Shown here in pieces: positions 1-9,425 of a stretch of 64,000 nt of DNA (its first letter is position 1; each line of letters starts with the position of its first letter). Under the pieces are notes generated by a model. It did not search any database and was not told the DNA's origin. It saw nothing but the letters and a program-made list of their open reading frames with translations. Origin of the DNA: Trichocoleus desertorum NBK24 (GTDB lineage: Bacteria; Cyanobacteriota; Cyanobacteriia; FACHB-46). The translations under genes and the position numbers were made by a program. The DNA lies in the NCBI RefSeq assembly GCF_030409055.1, contig NZ_CP116619.1:248001-312000 (forward strand), given 5' to 3'.

Positions 1-699
1 AATATCAACGGTTTGAGAAACATTTTAGAAGCCGCCAAAACATATCAATTAAAAGTCTTTTTTCCTAGCTCGATCGCGGTCTTTGGGCCTCACACTCCCA
101 AACTAGATACACCCCAAGTCACAGTTGAAGATCCCTCGACGATCTACGGCATCACTAAAGTTACTGGCGAACTGCTCTGTCATTACTACGCCCATCGCTT
201 TGAAGTTGATGTTCGGAGTTTGCGCCTACCAGGCATCATCAGCTATAGCGCTCCTCCCGGAGGCGGCACCACAGATTTTGCCGTAGAGATCTTTGCGGCA
301 GCACTTCAATACGGCACCTACACTTGCTTTGTGCGGCCAGAAACTCGGCTACCCATGATGTATGCACCTGACGCAATCAGAGCCATTCTAGAGCTAATGT
401 CAGCCGAGTCATCCTCAATAAAAATCCGCTCTAGCTACAACATCACTGCCGTAAGTTTTTCTGCCGCAGAACTAGTTGCCGAGATCCAAAAACATCTCCC
501 TCATTTTACTTGTCGCTACGCACCTGATTTCCGTCAGGCGATCGCCGACTCTTGGCCAGCTGTAATTGATGACTCACGCGCCAGAGCTGATTGGGGCTGG
601 AGACATCAGTATGACCTATCTGCGATCGTGGTCGATATGTTAGAAAAGCTCTCGCAAAGAATAGAAGTCAAGAGTCAGAAGCCAGCGGTGAGGAGCTAA
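1..699 (+). CDS. Epimerase-type NAD-dependent L-threonine 3-dehydrogenase, 5' end missing
   Basis: The reading frame is open from the first base, so the gene starts before the window; the N-terminal NAD-binding glycine motif is outside. What remains is the C-terminal part of an extended short-chain dehydrogenase: a serine-containing SSIAVFGP strand and the catalytic pair in [11 protein letters not shown] (Tyr-x3-Lys). This arrangement fits the UDP-galactose-epimerase-like threonine dehydrogenases, which oxidise threonine to 2-amino-3-ketobutyrate. The next gene, 35 nt downstream on the same strand, is the ligase that consumes this product, which strongly supports the call over other epimerases. 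The last residues (KSQKPAVRS) are encoded by a short repeat-like tract (aagagtcagaagccag) related to one inside the acyl-CoA synthetase gene at about 4.3 kb, so the native C-terminus may have been replaced. Confidence 0.8.
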   Translation, partial: NINGLRNILEAAKTYQLKVFFPSSIAVFGPHTPKLDTPQVTVEDPSTIYGITKVTGELLCHYYAHRFEVDVRSLRLPGIISYSAPPGGGTTDFAVEIFAAALQYGTYTCFVRPETRLPMMYAPDAIRAILELMSAESSSIKIRSSYNITAVSFSAAELVAEIQKHLPHFTCRYAPDFRQAIADSWPAVIDDSRARADWGWRHQYDLSAIVVDMLEKLSQRIEVKSQKPAVRS

Positions 700-734
700 C
701 CTTCCAACTTTCATTAACACTCTTTAACTCAATT

Positions 735-1919
735 ATGTTTACCTCTAAAGCTATCTTTCAAGCTCTCTTAGATGAGATCCACCAATCAGGTCTGAGTAAG
801 GAAGAACGAGTACTTACAACGCCACAAGGAGCTAAGATTACTGTTCAGGGTGGCAGGAAGGTACTGAACTTCTGCGCTAACAACTACTTGGGATTAGCCA
901 ATCATCCCGATGTAGTAGAAGCGGCGCAAGTGGGAGTTACCAAGTATGGTTTTGGTCTCTCCTCTGGACGCTTTATTTGTGGAACTCAGAGCATCCATAA
1001 GGAACTAGAGGCTAAAATTGCAGACTTTTTGGACATGGAGGATACGATTCTTTATACCTCTTGTTTTGATGCCAACGGAGGGTTATTTGAGACTATCCTT
1101 GATGCTGACGCTGCGGTAATCAGCGATGCCTTGAACCATGCCAGCATCATTGATGGCATTCGGCTATGCAAAGCCAAGCGATATCGCTATTCGCACAGTG
1201 ATATGCAGGAGCTAGAGCAAATACTTCAGCAGGCCCAAACCGCTAAGATTCGGCTGATTGCCACAGATGGTGTGTTTAGCATGGATGGAGAGATCGCCAC
1301 GCTAGAGCAGATCTGTGACTTAGCTGAGAAGTATGATGCCTTGGTCATGGTGGATGATAGCCACGCTACTGGAGTCTTAGGAGCGAATGGGCGGGGATCA
1401 ATCGAACATTGTGGTGTGATGGGGAGAGTAGATATCGTCACCAGCACTTTAGGAAAGGCGCTAGGAGGAGCCTCTGGTGGCTTTACTGCTGCTCACAAAC
1501 TCATTGTGGATTTGTTACGACAGCGATCGCGACCTTATCTGTTCTCAAATACCTTAGCTCCTGCCATTACCTACGCCAGTATCCGTGTCTTCGATTTGCT
1601 CAACGAAACCAGCGAGTTACGCGATCGCCTAATGGAGAACACCCATTACTTTCGGCAACAGATGAGCGATCGCGGATTTGAGATTAAACCGGGTACCCAT
1701 CCGATTGTGCCCATCATGCTCTATGAAGCCACCTTAGCCAAGGCTATGGCACAGGATTTGTTGAACGAAGGCATCTATGTGATTGGTTTTAGTTATCCTG
1801 TAGTGCCTCAAGGCCAAGCCCGCATTCGGGTTCAGCTCTCCGCCGCTCATACTCAAGCACATCTTGATCGTTGCATTGATGCGTTTGCACGAGTCGGCAA
1901 AAAACATGGCGTGATTTAG
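735..1919 (+). CDS. kbl: Glycine C-acetyltransferase (2-amino-3-ketobutyrate CoA ligase)
   Basis: A 394-residue PLP enzyme of the alpha-oxoamine synthase family, which splits 2-amino-3-ketobutyrate with CoA into glycine and acetyl-CoA. Visible motifs are the N-terminal [11 protein letters not shown] segment, [11 protein letters not shown] (PLP-contacting Asp and His) and the Schiff-base lysine in [13 protein letters not shown]. Length matches Kbl (about 395-400). AONS and ALAS relatives share the fold, but the immediate upstream threonine dehydrogenase makes the Kbl assignment the best. It is probably co-transcribed with the dehydrogenase before it and the VOC protein 11 nt after it. Confidence 0.92.
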   Translation: MFTSKAIFQALLDEIHQSGLSKEERVLTTPQGAKITVQGGRKVLNFCANNYLGLANHPDVVEAAQVGVTKYGFGLSSGRFICGTQSIHKELEAKIADFLDMEDTILYTSCFDANGGLFETILDADAAVISDALNHASIIDGIRLCKAKRYRYSHSDMQELEQILQQAQTAKIRLIATDGVFSMDGEIATLEQICDLAEKYDALVMVDDSHATGVLGANGRGSIEHCGVMGRVDIVTSTLGKALGGASGGFTAAHKLIVDLLRQRSRPYLFSNTLAPAITYASIRVFDLLNETSELRDRLMENTHYFRQQMSDRGFEIKPGTHPIVPIMLYEATLAKAMAQDLLNEGIYVIGFSYPVVPQGQARIRVQLSAAHTQAHLDRCIDAFARVGKKHGVI

Positions 1920-1930
1920 GTAAACCAGTT

Positions 1931-2587
1931 ATGTCATACTCTACTAGCGATCGCACTTCAGCCCAGTCTCAAACGATTCATGAACCACCCTTTGTGGAAA
2001 TCAATGGACTACTTTCCTACAAAGAGGAAGGCAAACAACCTGAGTTTCTAAATGCCTCGTTGGTGACGACGTTATTTGGTGAAAGGGTAACTGTTGATCA
2101 TCTCGTCATATTGTTTTGCCATACTGTAGATCTTAACCAATATAGCGATCGCCTGATTGACTATGGAGCGCAAGCGATTGAGGGGCCAGGAATATGGCCG
2201 CAGGATTTTTGTCCAGGTCTAGCTCCTTTCCCTGATGACCTAACAATGTATTTTCTCTCAGTCCTGATGCCATCTGGTGTGATCTTAGTTCTGGCTGCTC
2301 CCCACGAACCTAATGATCAGCTCGATCGCCTTCTGCAAGAACGAGGTTTAAATACTGTTCATCATGTGGCTTTGCATACCAATAACATAGACTCAGCAGC
2401 AGAACTATGGCGAAGAAAAGGCTTTGTACCTGTATCAGTAGCACCCCAAGATGATGGTTGCTTGTGCCAGTGGCCTTTTAGAAATTCGGCGGGACAAATC
2501 ATAGAATTAATTCAACGTCGATGTGCAGACGGAACCACCTTCTCCTGTCAAAACATTGCTGCCTTACGTCTCACGGAAGAAACCTAA
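1931..2587 (+). CDS. VOC (glyoxalase/dioxygenase fold) family protein, function unknown
   Basis: 218 residues with one vicinal-oxygen-chelate type module pair. The first half has TVDHLVILF, the second HHVALHTNNIDSAAELWRRKGF and ends QIIELIQRR, the usual positions of metal-binding His and Glu in VOC enzymes. The closest family themes are methylmalonyl-CoA epimerase-like and glyoxalase-like proteins, but the substrate cannot be read from the sequence. It starts 11 nt after kbl, so it is likely the third gene of a threonine-catabolic operon; a role in handling a reactive side product such as aminoacetone-derived methylglyoxal would be an inference only. Confidence 0.7.
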   Translation: MSYSTSDRTSAQSQTIHEPPFVEINGLLSYKEEGKQPEFLNASLVTTLFGERVTVDHLVILFCHTVDLNQYSDRLIDYGAQAIEGPGIWPQDFCPGLAPFPDDLTMYFLSVLMPSGVILVLAAPHEPNDQLDRLLQERGLNTVHHVALHTNNIDSAAELWRRKGFVPVSVAPQDDGCLCQWPFRNSAGQIIELIQRRCADGTTFSCQNIAALRLTEET

Positions 2588-2593
2588 CCCCCA

Positions 2594-2630
2594 GCTCCTT
2601 CCCTAATAGAGAAGGGGAGCCAGTCTTTTT
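2594..2630 (+). terminator. Probable rho-independent terminator after the kbl operon
   Basis: Arms GCTCC and GGAGC enclose a purine/pyrimidine-biased imperfect stem, followed after 5 nt by TTTTT. It lies 7 nt after the stop of the VOC gene and just before the convergent aminotransferase gene, as expected for a terminator of the plus-strand operon. Confidence 0.6.
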
Positions 2631-2639
2631 ACTGTTAAG

Positions 2640-3809
2640 CTACTTCAGCTTACCCACCGCGATTTTAATTCGTTCCAACGCTTCATGGATATTTTCTAGA
2701 GAATTGGCATAGGAAAGTCTTAAGTAGCCATCTCCATATTGACCAAAGGCAGTTCCTGAGAGGACGGCAACGCCTGCTTCCTGCAAAAGATAATCAGCTA
2801 GAGCATCAGAAGAAAGCGGTAATTGCTTGACATTGGGGAACACGTAGAAAGCGCCTGCGGGTTGGCGGCATTGGATTCCGACGATCGCATTCAATCCCTC
2901 GACAATCACATCTCGCCGTTGTTTAAACTCAGCCATCATTTGCTCAACCGCGTCCTGTGGGCCGGTTAGCGCTTCCATCCCCGCAATTTGGGTAAACGAA
3001 CAGGTGCAAGAATTAGAATTAATCATCAATTGCACCATCTTTTCCGCGATCGCCTGGGGAGCGACCCCATATCCTAAGCGCCAACCCGTCATGGCATAGG
3101 TTTTAGAGTGACCATCCAGCAAAATAGTCCGCGCTTGCATCCCTGGCAAACTGAAGATACTTTGATGCTCCTCTTCGTAGACCATCCGGGAATAAACTTC
3201 GTCGGAGAGCACATAGAAATCGTGTTTATCGGCTAAGTCTGCGATCGCAGCCAAATCCTCTGCGGTCAATAGCCCCCCAGTCGGGTTTTGGGGAGAATTA
3301 ATAATCAATAGTTTAGTGCGCTCGGAAATGGCATTAGCTAAATCCTCAATCCGAAAGCGAAAGTCTACTTCTTCGCGTAACGGCAAAGGTACAGCTTTAG
3401 CTCCAACAAAGTTGATCACCGATTCATAAACTGGGAAGCCTGGATTGGGATAAATAACTTCATCTCCTGCATTCACCAGCGTCAAAATCGTGAAAAAGAT
3501 AATCGGTTTAGCTCCAGGAGTCACGACAACTTCATCTGGATGAACCTCAACGCCTCTAGTAGCGGCAATATATTCAGCAATTACTTTGCGAAACTCTAGC
3601 AACCCTGCCGCAGGACCGTAGCCTGTATATCCTTCTCGCATCGCTCGGCAAGCTGCTTCACAGATATTGGCAGGAGTTGGAAAATCAGGCTGACCAATCT
3701 CCAAATGGATCACACTTTTGCCCTCAGCTTCCAGCTTTTTAGCTCTAGCAAGTACCTCAAAGGCAGATTCAGTACCCAGATGGCTCATACGTTCCGCAAA
3801 TATTGCCAT
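2640..3809 (-). CDS. Class I PLP-dependent aminotransferase (aspartate-aminotransferase-like)
   Basis: About 389 residues from the ATG at 3809 (an upstream TTG would add two). Typical fold-type I features: LEIGQPDFPTP near the N-terminus, NSPQNPTGG, LSDEVYSRM, the PLP lysine in GHSKTYAMTGWRLGY and the C-terminal LRLSYANS arginine. This is the large subgroup that includes bacterial aspartate/prephenate and alanine aminotransferases; the exact amino acid donor is not readable. It may supply 4-hydroxyphenylpyruvate or another keto acid, since a tyrosine-degradation locus lies 5 kb away, but nothing in the sequence ties them. It is convergent with the kbl operon. Confidence 0.85.
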   Translation of the reverse strand: MAIFAERMSHLGTESAFEVLARAKKLEAEGKSVIHLEIGQPDFPTPANICEAACRAMREGYTGYGPAAGLLEFRKVIAEYIAATRGVEVHPDEVVVTPGAKPIIFFTILTLVNAGDEVIYPNPGFPVYESVINFVGAKAVPLPLREEVDFRFRIEDLANAISERTKLLIINSPQNPTGGLLTAEDLAAIADLADKHDFYVLSDEVYSRMVYEEEHQSIFSLPGMQARTILLDGHSKTYAMTGWRLGYGVAPQAIAEKMVQLMINSNSCTCSFTQIAGMEALTGPQDAVEQMMAEFKQRRDVIVEGLNAIVGIQCRQPAGAFYVFPNVKQLPLSSDALADYLLQEAGVAVLSGTAFGQYGDGYLRLSYANSLENIHEALERIKIAVGKLK

Positions 3810-3840
3810 AATCAACTCACTTTATGAGAAAAAATCATTT

Positions 3841-5988
3841 TTAATCGTTTTGTTGAGTGGCAAGCCCAATGGGAGCCACATCTTGACATTGATCACGCAG
3901 CACCCGTCGCATCACCTTGTTGGAAGCTGTGCGTGGTAGAGTGTTCACCATGACCACATCATGGATTTTGAAAAGAGGGTTGAGATTCTGGGCGATCGCG
4001 GTTTGCAGAGCCGTTTTCAGCTCCTCTTTGGTTTTTGAGCGGTTTGGGGAAAGCACTACATAAACAATCAACTGGCTCGGCCCCCCTTCATAAGGAGAAA
4101 TCGCGATCGCCGCTGTCTCGCAGACATCCTCAACGGCATTCAGCACTTGTTCAATTTCTGTGGAACTTACCTTAATTCCGCCCAGATTCATCGCATCATC
4201 GGCTCGTCCTTGCGCTCGATAGTAGCCATTAGATAGACGCTCTAGGCGATCGCCATGACGACGAAGATGGAGAAGAAAGGAAGGAGGAAAAATGTTCGCT
4301 GAAAGCGTTCCCGTAGGGTGGAATGGAGAACTATTTTGGCTATCAGCTACTGGCTTCTGAATTCTGGCTCTTGGTTCCTGACCCACAGCTAGACGAGGTG
4401 TATCAGCAAAATACACTTGATGGTGATCTCGATTGAGTAACTCAGTAGAAAGACCAATAGATGGAGGGATGATAAAAGCCTCACCTTTGTTTGCGAGTTG
4501 TCCTTCTATATCTAGAACAGCAATATCAAGACCGAGGGCAGGGGTAGTAAAAGTAGCAGGAGCACAAGGTTGAACTAGGGTTCCAGTGATGTATCCTCCA
4601 CCAATCTCAGTGCCACCACAGTACTCCACGATAGGTTTATAACCTGCTAGAGACATAAGAAACAACATATCTTGTGGATTGGAGCACTCACCTGTAGAGC
4701 TAAAAGCTTTAATCACGCTCCAGTCCAGTCCTCTCATACAGTCAGTGATCTTCCAAGCTGTGACTAAACTGGGCACAACACCGAGCATAGTCACACGAGC
4801 ATCCTGAATAAATTGACCAAATTCTCTTGTTGTCGGAGAGCCATAGTACAGCGCGATCGCTGCCTGGTTAATCAAACTGGCATAGATCAGCCACGGCCCC
4901 ATCATCCAGCCCAAGCTGGTTGGCCAAGCTACCACATCTCCAACATGAATATCCTGATGAAGATGCCCATCTACTGCACATTTAATCGGTGTTGTTTGCG
5001 TCCAAGGAATAGCCTTGGGTTTACCAGTGGTCCCAGAAGAAAACAGGATATTGGTGTGAGCAGAAGGAGCCATAACAACAGGCTGAAACTGCTCTTGATC
5101 ACCGAGAAAATCTTGCCAAGTCAAATCTCCTGATCGCAAGCGAGTATCAGGAGCAGCCAAGTTAGAAGCCACAAAAACGATCGCCTGTGGAGTTTGGGCT
5201 TCTATAACTTTGGGATAGAGAGGTAATTGTTTTCCTGCCCGAAGAATGCTGCCTTGTGTAAAGACTACTTTTGCTTGCGTAATCTTTAACCGAATCGCAA
5301 TCTCCGGTGCAGCAAAGCTATCTGCAATCGACACCACCACACAACCCGCCTGAACAATTCCCAAATAAATCGCCACGGCTTCTACCGTCATCGGTAAAAC
5401 CACCGCGATCGCATCTCCTGGCTGTAAACCAAGCTCCACTAAACCATTAGAAACTCGATTCGCTAGCGCATGAAGTTCTCCATAAGTTACTTTTGCAAGT
5501 GAACCTCCCTCTGGTTGATAGATGATCGCAATAGCATTATCAGAGGCTCGAAAACAGCTTTCTACAATATTGAACCGAGCATCAACTAGCCATTGAGGTG
5601 ATTCAACTCCCTGAGATAGATCCAAAATCTGTGTATAGTTCTGCTGTAGGCGAATTCCCAAGCGTTGGATCATCACATGCCAAAATTCATCTCGATGCTG
5701 ACATGACCAAGCGTGTAGTTCTGGATAGGTGGCGATCGCCTGTTCTCGCATCAAAGCTGCAATATTTGTAGATCGTATTTGCTCAGGTGTAGGAAACCAG
5801 GCAGGAGGAGGCCCCTGAGCCGTATCCCAGTCAGCAAAAGTCTGGGTGTAGAGGAGTTGATGTAACGCCCAAGGATGTGTCGTTTTCAGAAGATGTTGTG
5901 TGAAATATTGCCAACACTCAATGGGGGACAAAGTAGAAAGCAACTGATTGATCTGAGGCAAAAGTTCAGTTGCAATGTGGTTTTCCAT
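3841..5988 (-). CDS. AMP-forming acyl-CoA synthetase (AAE17/18-like) with a repeat-derived insertion
   Basis: An ANL-superfamily adenylating enzyme of about 715 residues. ATP motif SSGTTGKPKAIPW, A5-type STGECSNP, GGTEIGGGY and the C-terminal NLGGIKVSSTEIE and lysine in TASNKVMRR are all present. The long N-terminal region before the adenylation core and the overall sequence resemble plant peroxisomal AAE17/AAE18 and acetoacetyl/acetyl-CoA synthetases, so the substrate is probably a carboxylic acid activated to its CoA ester. Roughly 41 residues (bases 4267-4390) are inserted between FADTPRLA and LRRHGDRL, where relatives have only a few; the DNA there resembles dispersed short repeats. The frame stays open. 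Start: ATG at 5988, or GTG at 6009; neither has a clear Shine-Dalgarno. Confidence 0.82.
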   Translation of the reverse strand: MENHIATELLPQINQLLSTLSPIECWQYFTQHLLKTTHPWALHQLLYTQTFADWDTAQGPPPAWFPTPEQIRSTNIAALMREQAIATYPELHAWSCQHRDEFWHVMIQRLGIRLQQNYTQILDLSQGVESPQWLVDARFNIVESCFRASDNAIAIIYQPEGGSLAKVTYGELHALANRVSNGLVELGLQPGDAIAVVLPMTVEAVAIYLGIVQAGCVVVSIADSFAAPEIAIRLKITQAKVVFTQGSILRAGKQLPLYPKVIEAQTPQAIVFVASNLAAPDTRLRSGDLTWQDFLGDQEQFQPVVMAPSAHTNILFSSGTTGKPKAIPWTQTTPIKCAVDGHLHQDIHVGDVVAWPTSLGWMMGPWLIYASLINQAAIALYYGSPTTREFGQFIQDARVTMLGVVPSLVTAWKITDCMRGLDWSVIKAFSSTGECSNPQDMLFLMSLAGYKPIVEYCGGTEIGGGYITGTLVQPCAPATFTTPALGLDIAVLDIEGQLANKGEAFIIPPSIGLSTELLNRDHHQVYFADTPRLAVGQEPRARIQKPVADSQNSSPFHPTGTLSANIFPPSFLLHLRRHGDRLERLSNGYYRAQGRADDAMNLGGIKVSSTEIEQVLNAVEDVCETAAIAISPYEGGPSQLIVYVVLSPNRSKTKEELKTALQTAIAQNLNPLFKIHDVVMVNTLPRTASNKVMRRVLRDQCQDVAPIGLATQQND
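4267..4390 (-). repeat. Repeat-derived in-frame insertion in the acyl-CoA synthetase gene
   Basis: Read on the minus strand this tract contains ccaagagccagaattcag and cagaagccagtagc, near-copies of the aagtcaagagtcagaagc tract at 667-685, followed by ctacgggaacgctttcagcg, a type of palindromic short repeat common in filamentous cyanobacteria. It is Pro/Ser/Arg rich in translation and interrupts a normally continuous region of the enzyme. Confidence 0.6.
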
Positions 5989-6251
5989 GCCACAGATCAG
6001 GAGCTGCACCAGTGATAATGGTTTGGCGATCGCAATTCACCCCTCGCAAAAATAGATTTGACTCTAGCTGCTCGATCGGGAGTGATGGAAGCCTCAAGTC
6101 ATTTGAGAGAAAATGGAATAAAAATTTAGAGCGTGTATGATGAAGCTTAAAACACTCCTCTGCATCTATGTTAACGCACTTATTCGCCTGATCTCTGAGG
6201 CTTTACTAAGCTTGATTTTTAGGAGTTAGAGATTGATCGGGAACATCCAAT

Positions 6252-7322
6252 ATGTCTACAGAAAAGCAGCTAGCACTCAATCTTAATCCCACGGCGATCG
6301 CTCAATTACCAAACTTTCGGAATTTGGTAGAAGCAGCCATAGAAACATTGCGAACCTTATTAACCAGTGAGCAATTATCTGTGCACGAGCGAGCGAGTCT
6401 AGCTCTCAAGATTTTGGAGATTGATCAACAGCAGACGCACTCACACACATCAACAACCAACTGCAACAGTTTAGAGCAACTGCATCTCTCTGAAGCCTGG
6501 AAACAGTGGATCGTTGAGAATAAACTGCGTCAAGTTCCCGACCATGTTTTGGTTGAGACAATGGTGCGCGAGGGAATCGATGCGATCGTAGCTACTCAAG
6601 CTGTTAGAGGCAGCTTAGTCGAAAAGCCCTTACCCCTAGAAAGTGAACCTCTACAAAGCTTACATCATCTAGCTCAACTATCTTCCTACTTTGACGCAGT
6701 TGAGCCAAACAACCAGATCTCTACAGCTAGTAATTCTCACGTTGTTTCTCAGATTTTTCAGCTTGAGAACTTTCTCACAGCAGAGGAGAACAGCCAACTG
6801 CTACGCTACGCTCTAGAACAAGAAGCAGCGTTTGTGCCCACCAGTACTGCAACAAACGCGATCGCTTACCGCCGATCCTTGGTTCTGCATGATTTTCCCG
6901 AATTTTCTCAACTGATTAAAGAGCGAGTTCAGGCTGTGTTGCCAAGAGTCTTAGAACAACTGAACATACCAGCCTTTTTGATCACTCAAATTGAAGCGCA
7001 ACTCACAGCTCACGGAGACGGCAACTACTACAAAATACATAATGATAATGGTAGCTCTGATGCAGCCACACGAGAACTAACCTATGTATACTACTTTTGT
7101 CAGCAACCTCAACCATTTTCAGGTGGAGAGTTACGGATTTATGACAGCCGCATTGAACAAAGTCGCTACATAAAAGCTGATTCTTTCCAAACTGTAGAGC
7201 CACGTAACAATAGCATTGTATTTTTTCTCAGCCGTTATATGCATGAGGTGTTGCCTACCCATTGCCCCTCAAAAGCCTTTGCGGATAGCCGCTTTACAAT
7301 TAATGGTTGGCTCCGTCGCTAG
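6252..7322 (+). CDS. 2-oxoglutarate/Fe(II)-dependent oxygenase
   Basis: 356 residues. The C-terminal 150 form a prolyl-4-hydroxylase-like domain: the iron ligands His-x-Asp in YKIHNDNG, the distal His in RYMHEVLP and the 2OG-binding Arg in SRFTINGW are all there, with the usual FSGGELRIYD segment between. The N-terminal part has helical stretches (LNPTAIAQLP..., and WKQWIVENKL...VPDHVLVETMVREGID) resembling a helix pair seen in other cyanobacterial proteins. The substrate is unknown; similar enzymes hydroxylate protein side chains or small molecules. Its 3' end overlaps the convergent TENA-like gene by 23 bp. Confidence 0.83.
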   Translation: MSTEKQLALNLNPTAIAQLPNFRNLVEAAIETLRTLLTSEQLSVHERASLALKILEIDQQQTHSHTSTTNCNSLEQLHLSEAWKQWIVENKLRQVPDHVLVETMVREGIDAIVATQAVRGSLVEKPLPLESEPLQSLHHLAQLSSYFDAVEPNNQISTASNSHVVSQIFQLENFLTAEENSQLLRYALEQEAAFVPTSTATNAIAYRRSLVLHDFPEFSQLIKERVQAVLPRVLEQLNIPAFLITQIEAQLTAHGDGNYYKIHNDNGSSDAATRELTYVYYFCQQPQPFSGGELRIYDSRIEQSRYIKADSFQTVEPRNNSIVFFLSRYMHEVLPTHCPSKAFADSRFTINGWLRR

Positions 7323-8226
7323 TGAGGCGATCGCGCTCTAAGCCATCCCAAAAAACTGCGATCGCCTCCAGAATCTCTCGACCTCCCTGGAAGAACTTGA
7401 CTGAATCGAAATCAGAGCTGAAGTATACATCTTCAATCTCTTCTAGGGTGTGTCCTGCATGCTGAGCTTCTACGCGGTTATGCCAGGTAAAGAAGGCTAG
7501 CGGTAGTTGAGGATGTCGAGTTTGCTTGATTCGCGTCAAACCATTTTCTAACTCTTGCCAAAAGCCCGCTGCTGCCCAATGCTCTACTGCAAAGCTCGCT
7601 CCCTCAGCGATTTGGGGATCATCACTGCCATACAGTCGAATTAACTCATCACAAAAATGGAGGGTTGTTGCTGTGCCATGCCTACGCTTACCAATACCAG
7701 AAAAATCTAGTCCCAGACTAGAGGCAACTTTCACCAACCACTCAAAATGAGCCGCACGAAAGCGGCAAATTCCCCCATCCACGGTCCCCTCGGTACCAAC
7801 CAATTCTGGATCGCCTTCTCGGTCTTTTTCTGCTTCGGTTAAAGAGAGCTGAGTTGCGATCGCCTGTCCAGGTTTACGGTAGATTACACCCAATTCATTC
7901 AAGAGGATCTCTCGGCTAGCGCGGGACTGCTGAAGCGTCGGAGCATTAATCTCTTTTTGCAACGCCGCAATGAGAAATTGATTCGAGAAAACCGAGAATT
8001 GCTTAATGAAATGCCGTAATTCCGAGTCTGTCGCTTCACCTCGCTGAAACCAGTGAGTGTAGGCATTATGGACGATAATTCGATGTTGGAGAAAGTGGCG
8101 ATCGATTTCTGCTAGAAAGGCTTGGAACTCGTTCACTTGCTCTTGGGTGAGTTGGCCCTGTTGCAAACGTTCCTGAATCCGAACAGAGAGAGAAAAATGA
8201 GTAGACGAATTGAGAACCGTAGTCAT
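7300..8226 (-). CDS. TENA/PqqC/heme-oxygenase-like protein, putative iron oxidase, in the homogentisate operon
   Basis: 308 residues from the ATG at 8226, chosen because AGGAG lies 9 nt upstream; an earlier frame extension overlaps the previous stop. The protein is mostly helical with the ligand-type motifs AAHFEW, FAVEHWAAAGFW and HNRVEAQHAGHTLEE, which fit the heme-oxygenase-like diiron oxidase/oxygenase (HDO) superfamily (TENA, PqqC, CADD, UndA). It follows homogentisate dioxygenase by 35 nt and is likely translated from the same mRNA. Its reaction is unknown; a role on a tyrosine- or homogentisate-derived compound is inferred from position only. The 3' end overlaps the convergent oxygenase gene. 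Confidence 0.7.
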   Translation of the reverse strand: MTTVLNSSTHFSLSVRIQERLQQGQLTQEQVNEFQAFLAEIDRHFLQHRIIVHNAYTHWFQRGEATDSELRHFIKQFSVFSNQFLIAALQKEINAPTLQQSRASREILLNELGVIYRKPGQAIATQLSLTEAEKDREGDPELVGTEGTVDGGICRFRAAHFEWLVKVASSLGLDFSGIGKRRHGTATTLHFCDELIRLYGSDDPQIAEGASFAVEHWAAAGFWQELENGLTRIKQTRHPQLPLAFFTWHNRVEAQHAGHTLEEIEDVYFSSDFDSVKFFQGGREILEAIAVFWDGLERDRLTSDGANH

Positions 8227-8261
8227 GATTGGAGTTCTCCTGAAGAGAGAGAAATTAAAAA

Positions 8262-9419
8262 TTAAGCACTCCAACTGTAGAGATAATTGGGGTCTTCTAA
8301 ATGAGTTGCCTGAGCAGTGAGCTTCAAGGGTCGAAACGTATCAATCATCACGGCTAGCTCATCGGTGTGCTCTTTACCAATCGATCCCTCATACATCCCT
8401 GGGTGAGGACCGTGGGGAATGCCGCTGGGATGCACAGTGATAGACGCTTCCTCAATCCCTCGACGTGACATAAAGTTGCCCGCAGCGTAGTAAAGCACCT
8501 CATCTGAATCGACGTTGGAGTGATTGTAGGGTGCGGGAATGGCGAGTGGATGATAGTCAAACAGGCGTGGCACAAAAGAACAAATCACAAATCCTGCGGC
8601 TGCAAAGGTTTGATGCACAGGTGGCGGTTGATGCACCCGTCCCGTAATCGGCTCAAAATCTTCAATATTCAAAGCATAGGGATACAGATGACCATCCCAG
8701 CCCACCACATCTAACGGATGATAGTGATAAAGATAATGCGTCATACAACCATGTGCTTTAATCTGGACTTCAAACTCACCTGCTTCATCATGGGCAACTA
8801 AATCCTGCGGTGGGCGAATATCCCGTTCACAGTAAGGCGCATGTTCTAGAAACTGCCCGTAGCGGTTGAGATAGCGTTGGGGTGGCTCAATATGCCCCTG
8901 AGCTTCGATCGCTAGCATTCGTTGCTCACTCCCCCCATCTGGCAGAATCCGCCACAGCACTCCCGTCGGAATCACTAAATAATCCCCCGGTCGATAAGCT
9001 AGCAGACCATACTGACTCTCAAATATCCCTGTACCCTGGTGAATAAAGATGACTTCATCTCCATGAGCGAAGCGGTACCAGTAAGCCATCGGCTCTGTCG
9101 GTCGAGCCACCGAGATACAGACATCAGCATTTGCCAGCAAAGGAATTCGGGCCGCGATCGCATCTCCTCCTGCGGCAACCGTTGCGGTGCGTAAGTGGCG
9201 ATGCCGCAAAGCACTAGACTCTTCATAGGAAATCTGGGTGTCTTGATGAGACAACACCTTATAAACCTGAGTGGGTGGCCGCAAGTGATACAACAAAGAT
9301 TGCACCCCCGAAAACCCTTGAACACTGATCAACTCCTCGTGATACAGCGAACCATCCGGTTGACGGAACTGCGTGTGGCGTTTGTGGGGAACTGTGCCTA
9401 GTTTGTAGTAGTAGCTCAT
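8262..9419 (-). CDS. hmgA: Homogentisate 1,2-dioxygenase
   Basis: 385 residues of cupin-type homogentisate dioxygenase, which opens the ring of homogentisate to maleylacetoacetate using Fe(II) and O2. Recognisable parts are VPHKRHTQFRQPDG at the N-terminus, the central GDYLVIPTG cupin strand, DYHPLAIPAPYNHSN...DSDEVLYY (iron His/Glu region) and HPSGIPHGPHPG. It is shorter than the animal and proteobacterial enzymes (about 430-440) but covers both the N-terminal and catalytic regions. It starts 6 nt after the HPPD gene, giving the canonical order of tyrosine catabolism. In cyanobacteria homogentisate is also the tocopherol/plastoquinone head group, so this gene would compete with those pathways. 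Confidence 0.9.
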   Translation of the reverse strand: MSYYYKLGTVPHKRHTQFRQPDGSLYHEELISVQGFSGVQSLLYHLRPPTQVYKVLSHQDTQISYEESSALRHRHLRTATVAAGGDAIAARIPLLANADVCISVARPTEPMAYWYRFAHGDEVIFIHQGTGIFESQYGLLAYRPGDYLVIPTGVLWRILPDGGSEQRMLAIEAQGHIEPPQRYLNRYGQFLEHAPYCERDIRPPQDLVAHDEAGEFEVQIKAHGCMTHYLYHYHPLDVVGWDGHLYPYALNIEDFEPITGRVHQPPPVHQTFAAAGFVICSFVPRLFDYHPLAIPAPYNHSNVDSDEVLYYAAGNFMSRRGIEEASITVHPSGIPHGPHPGMYEGSIGKEHTDELAVMIDTFRPLKLTAQATHLEDPNYLYSWSA

Positions 9420-9425
9420 AACGTC

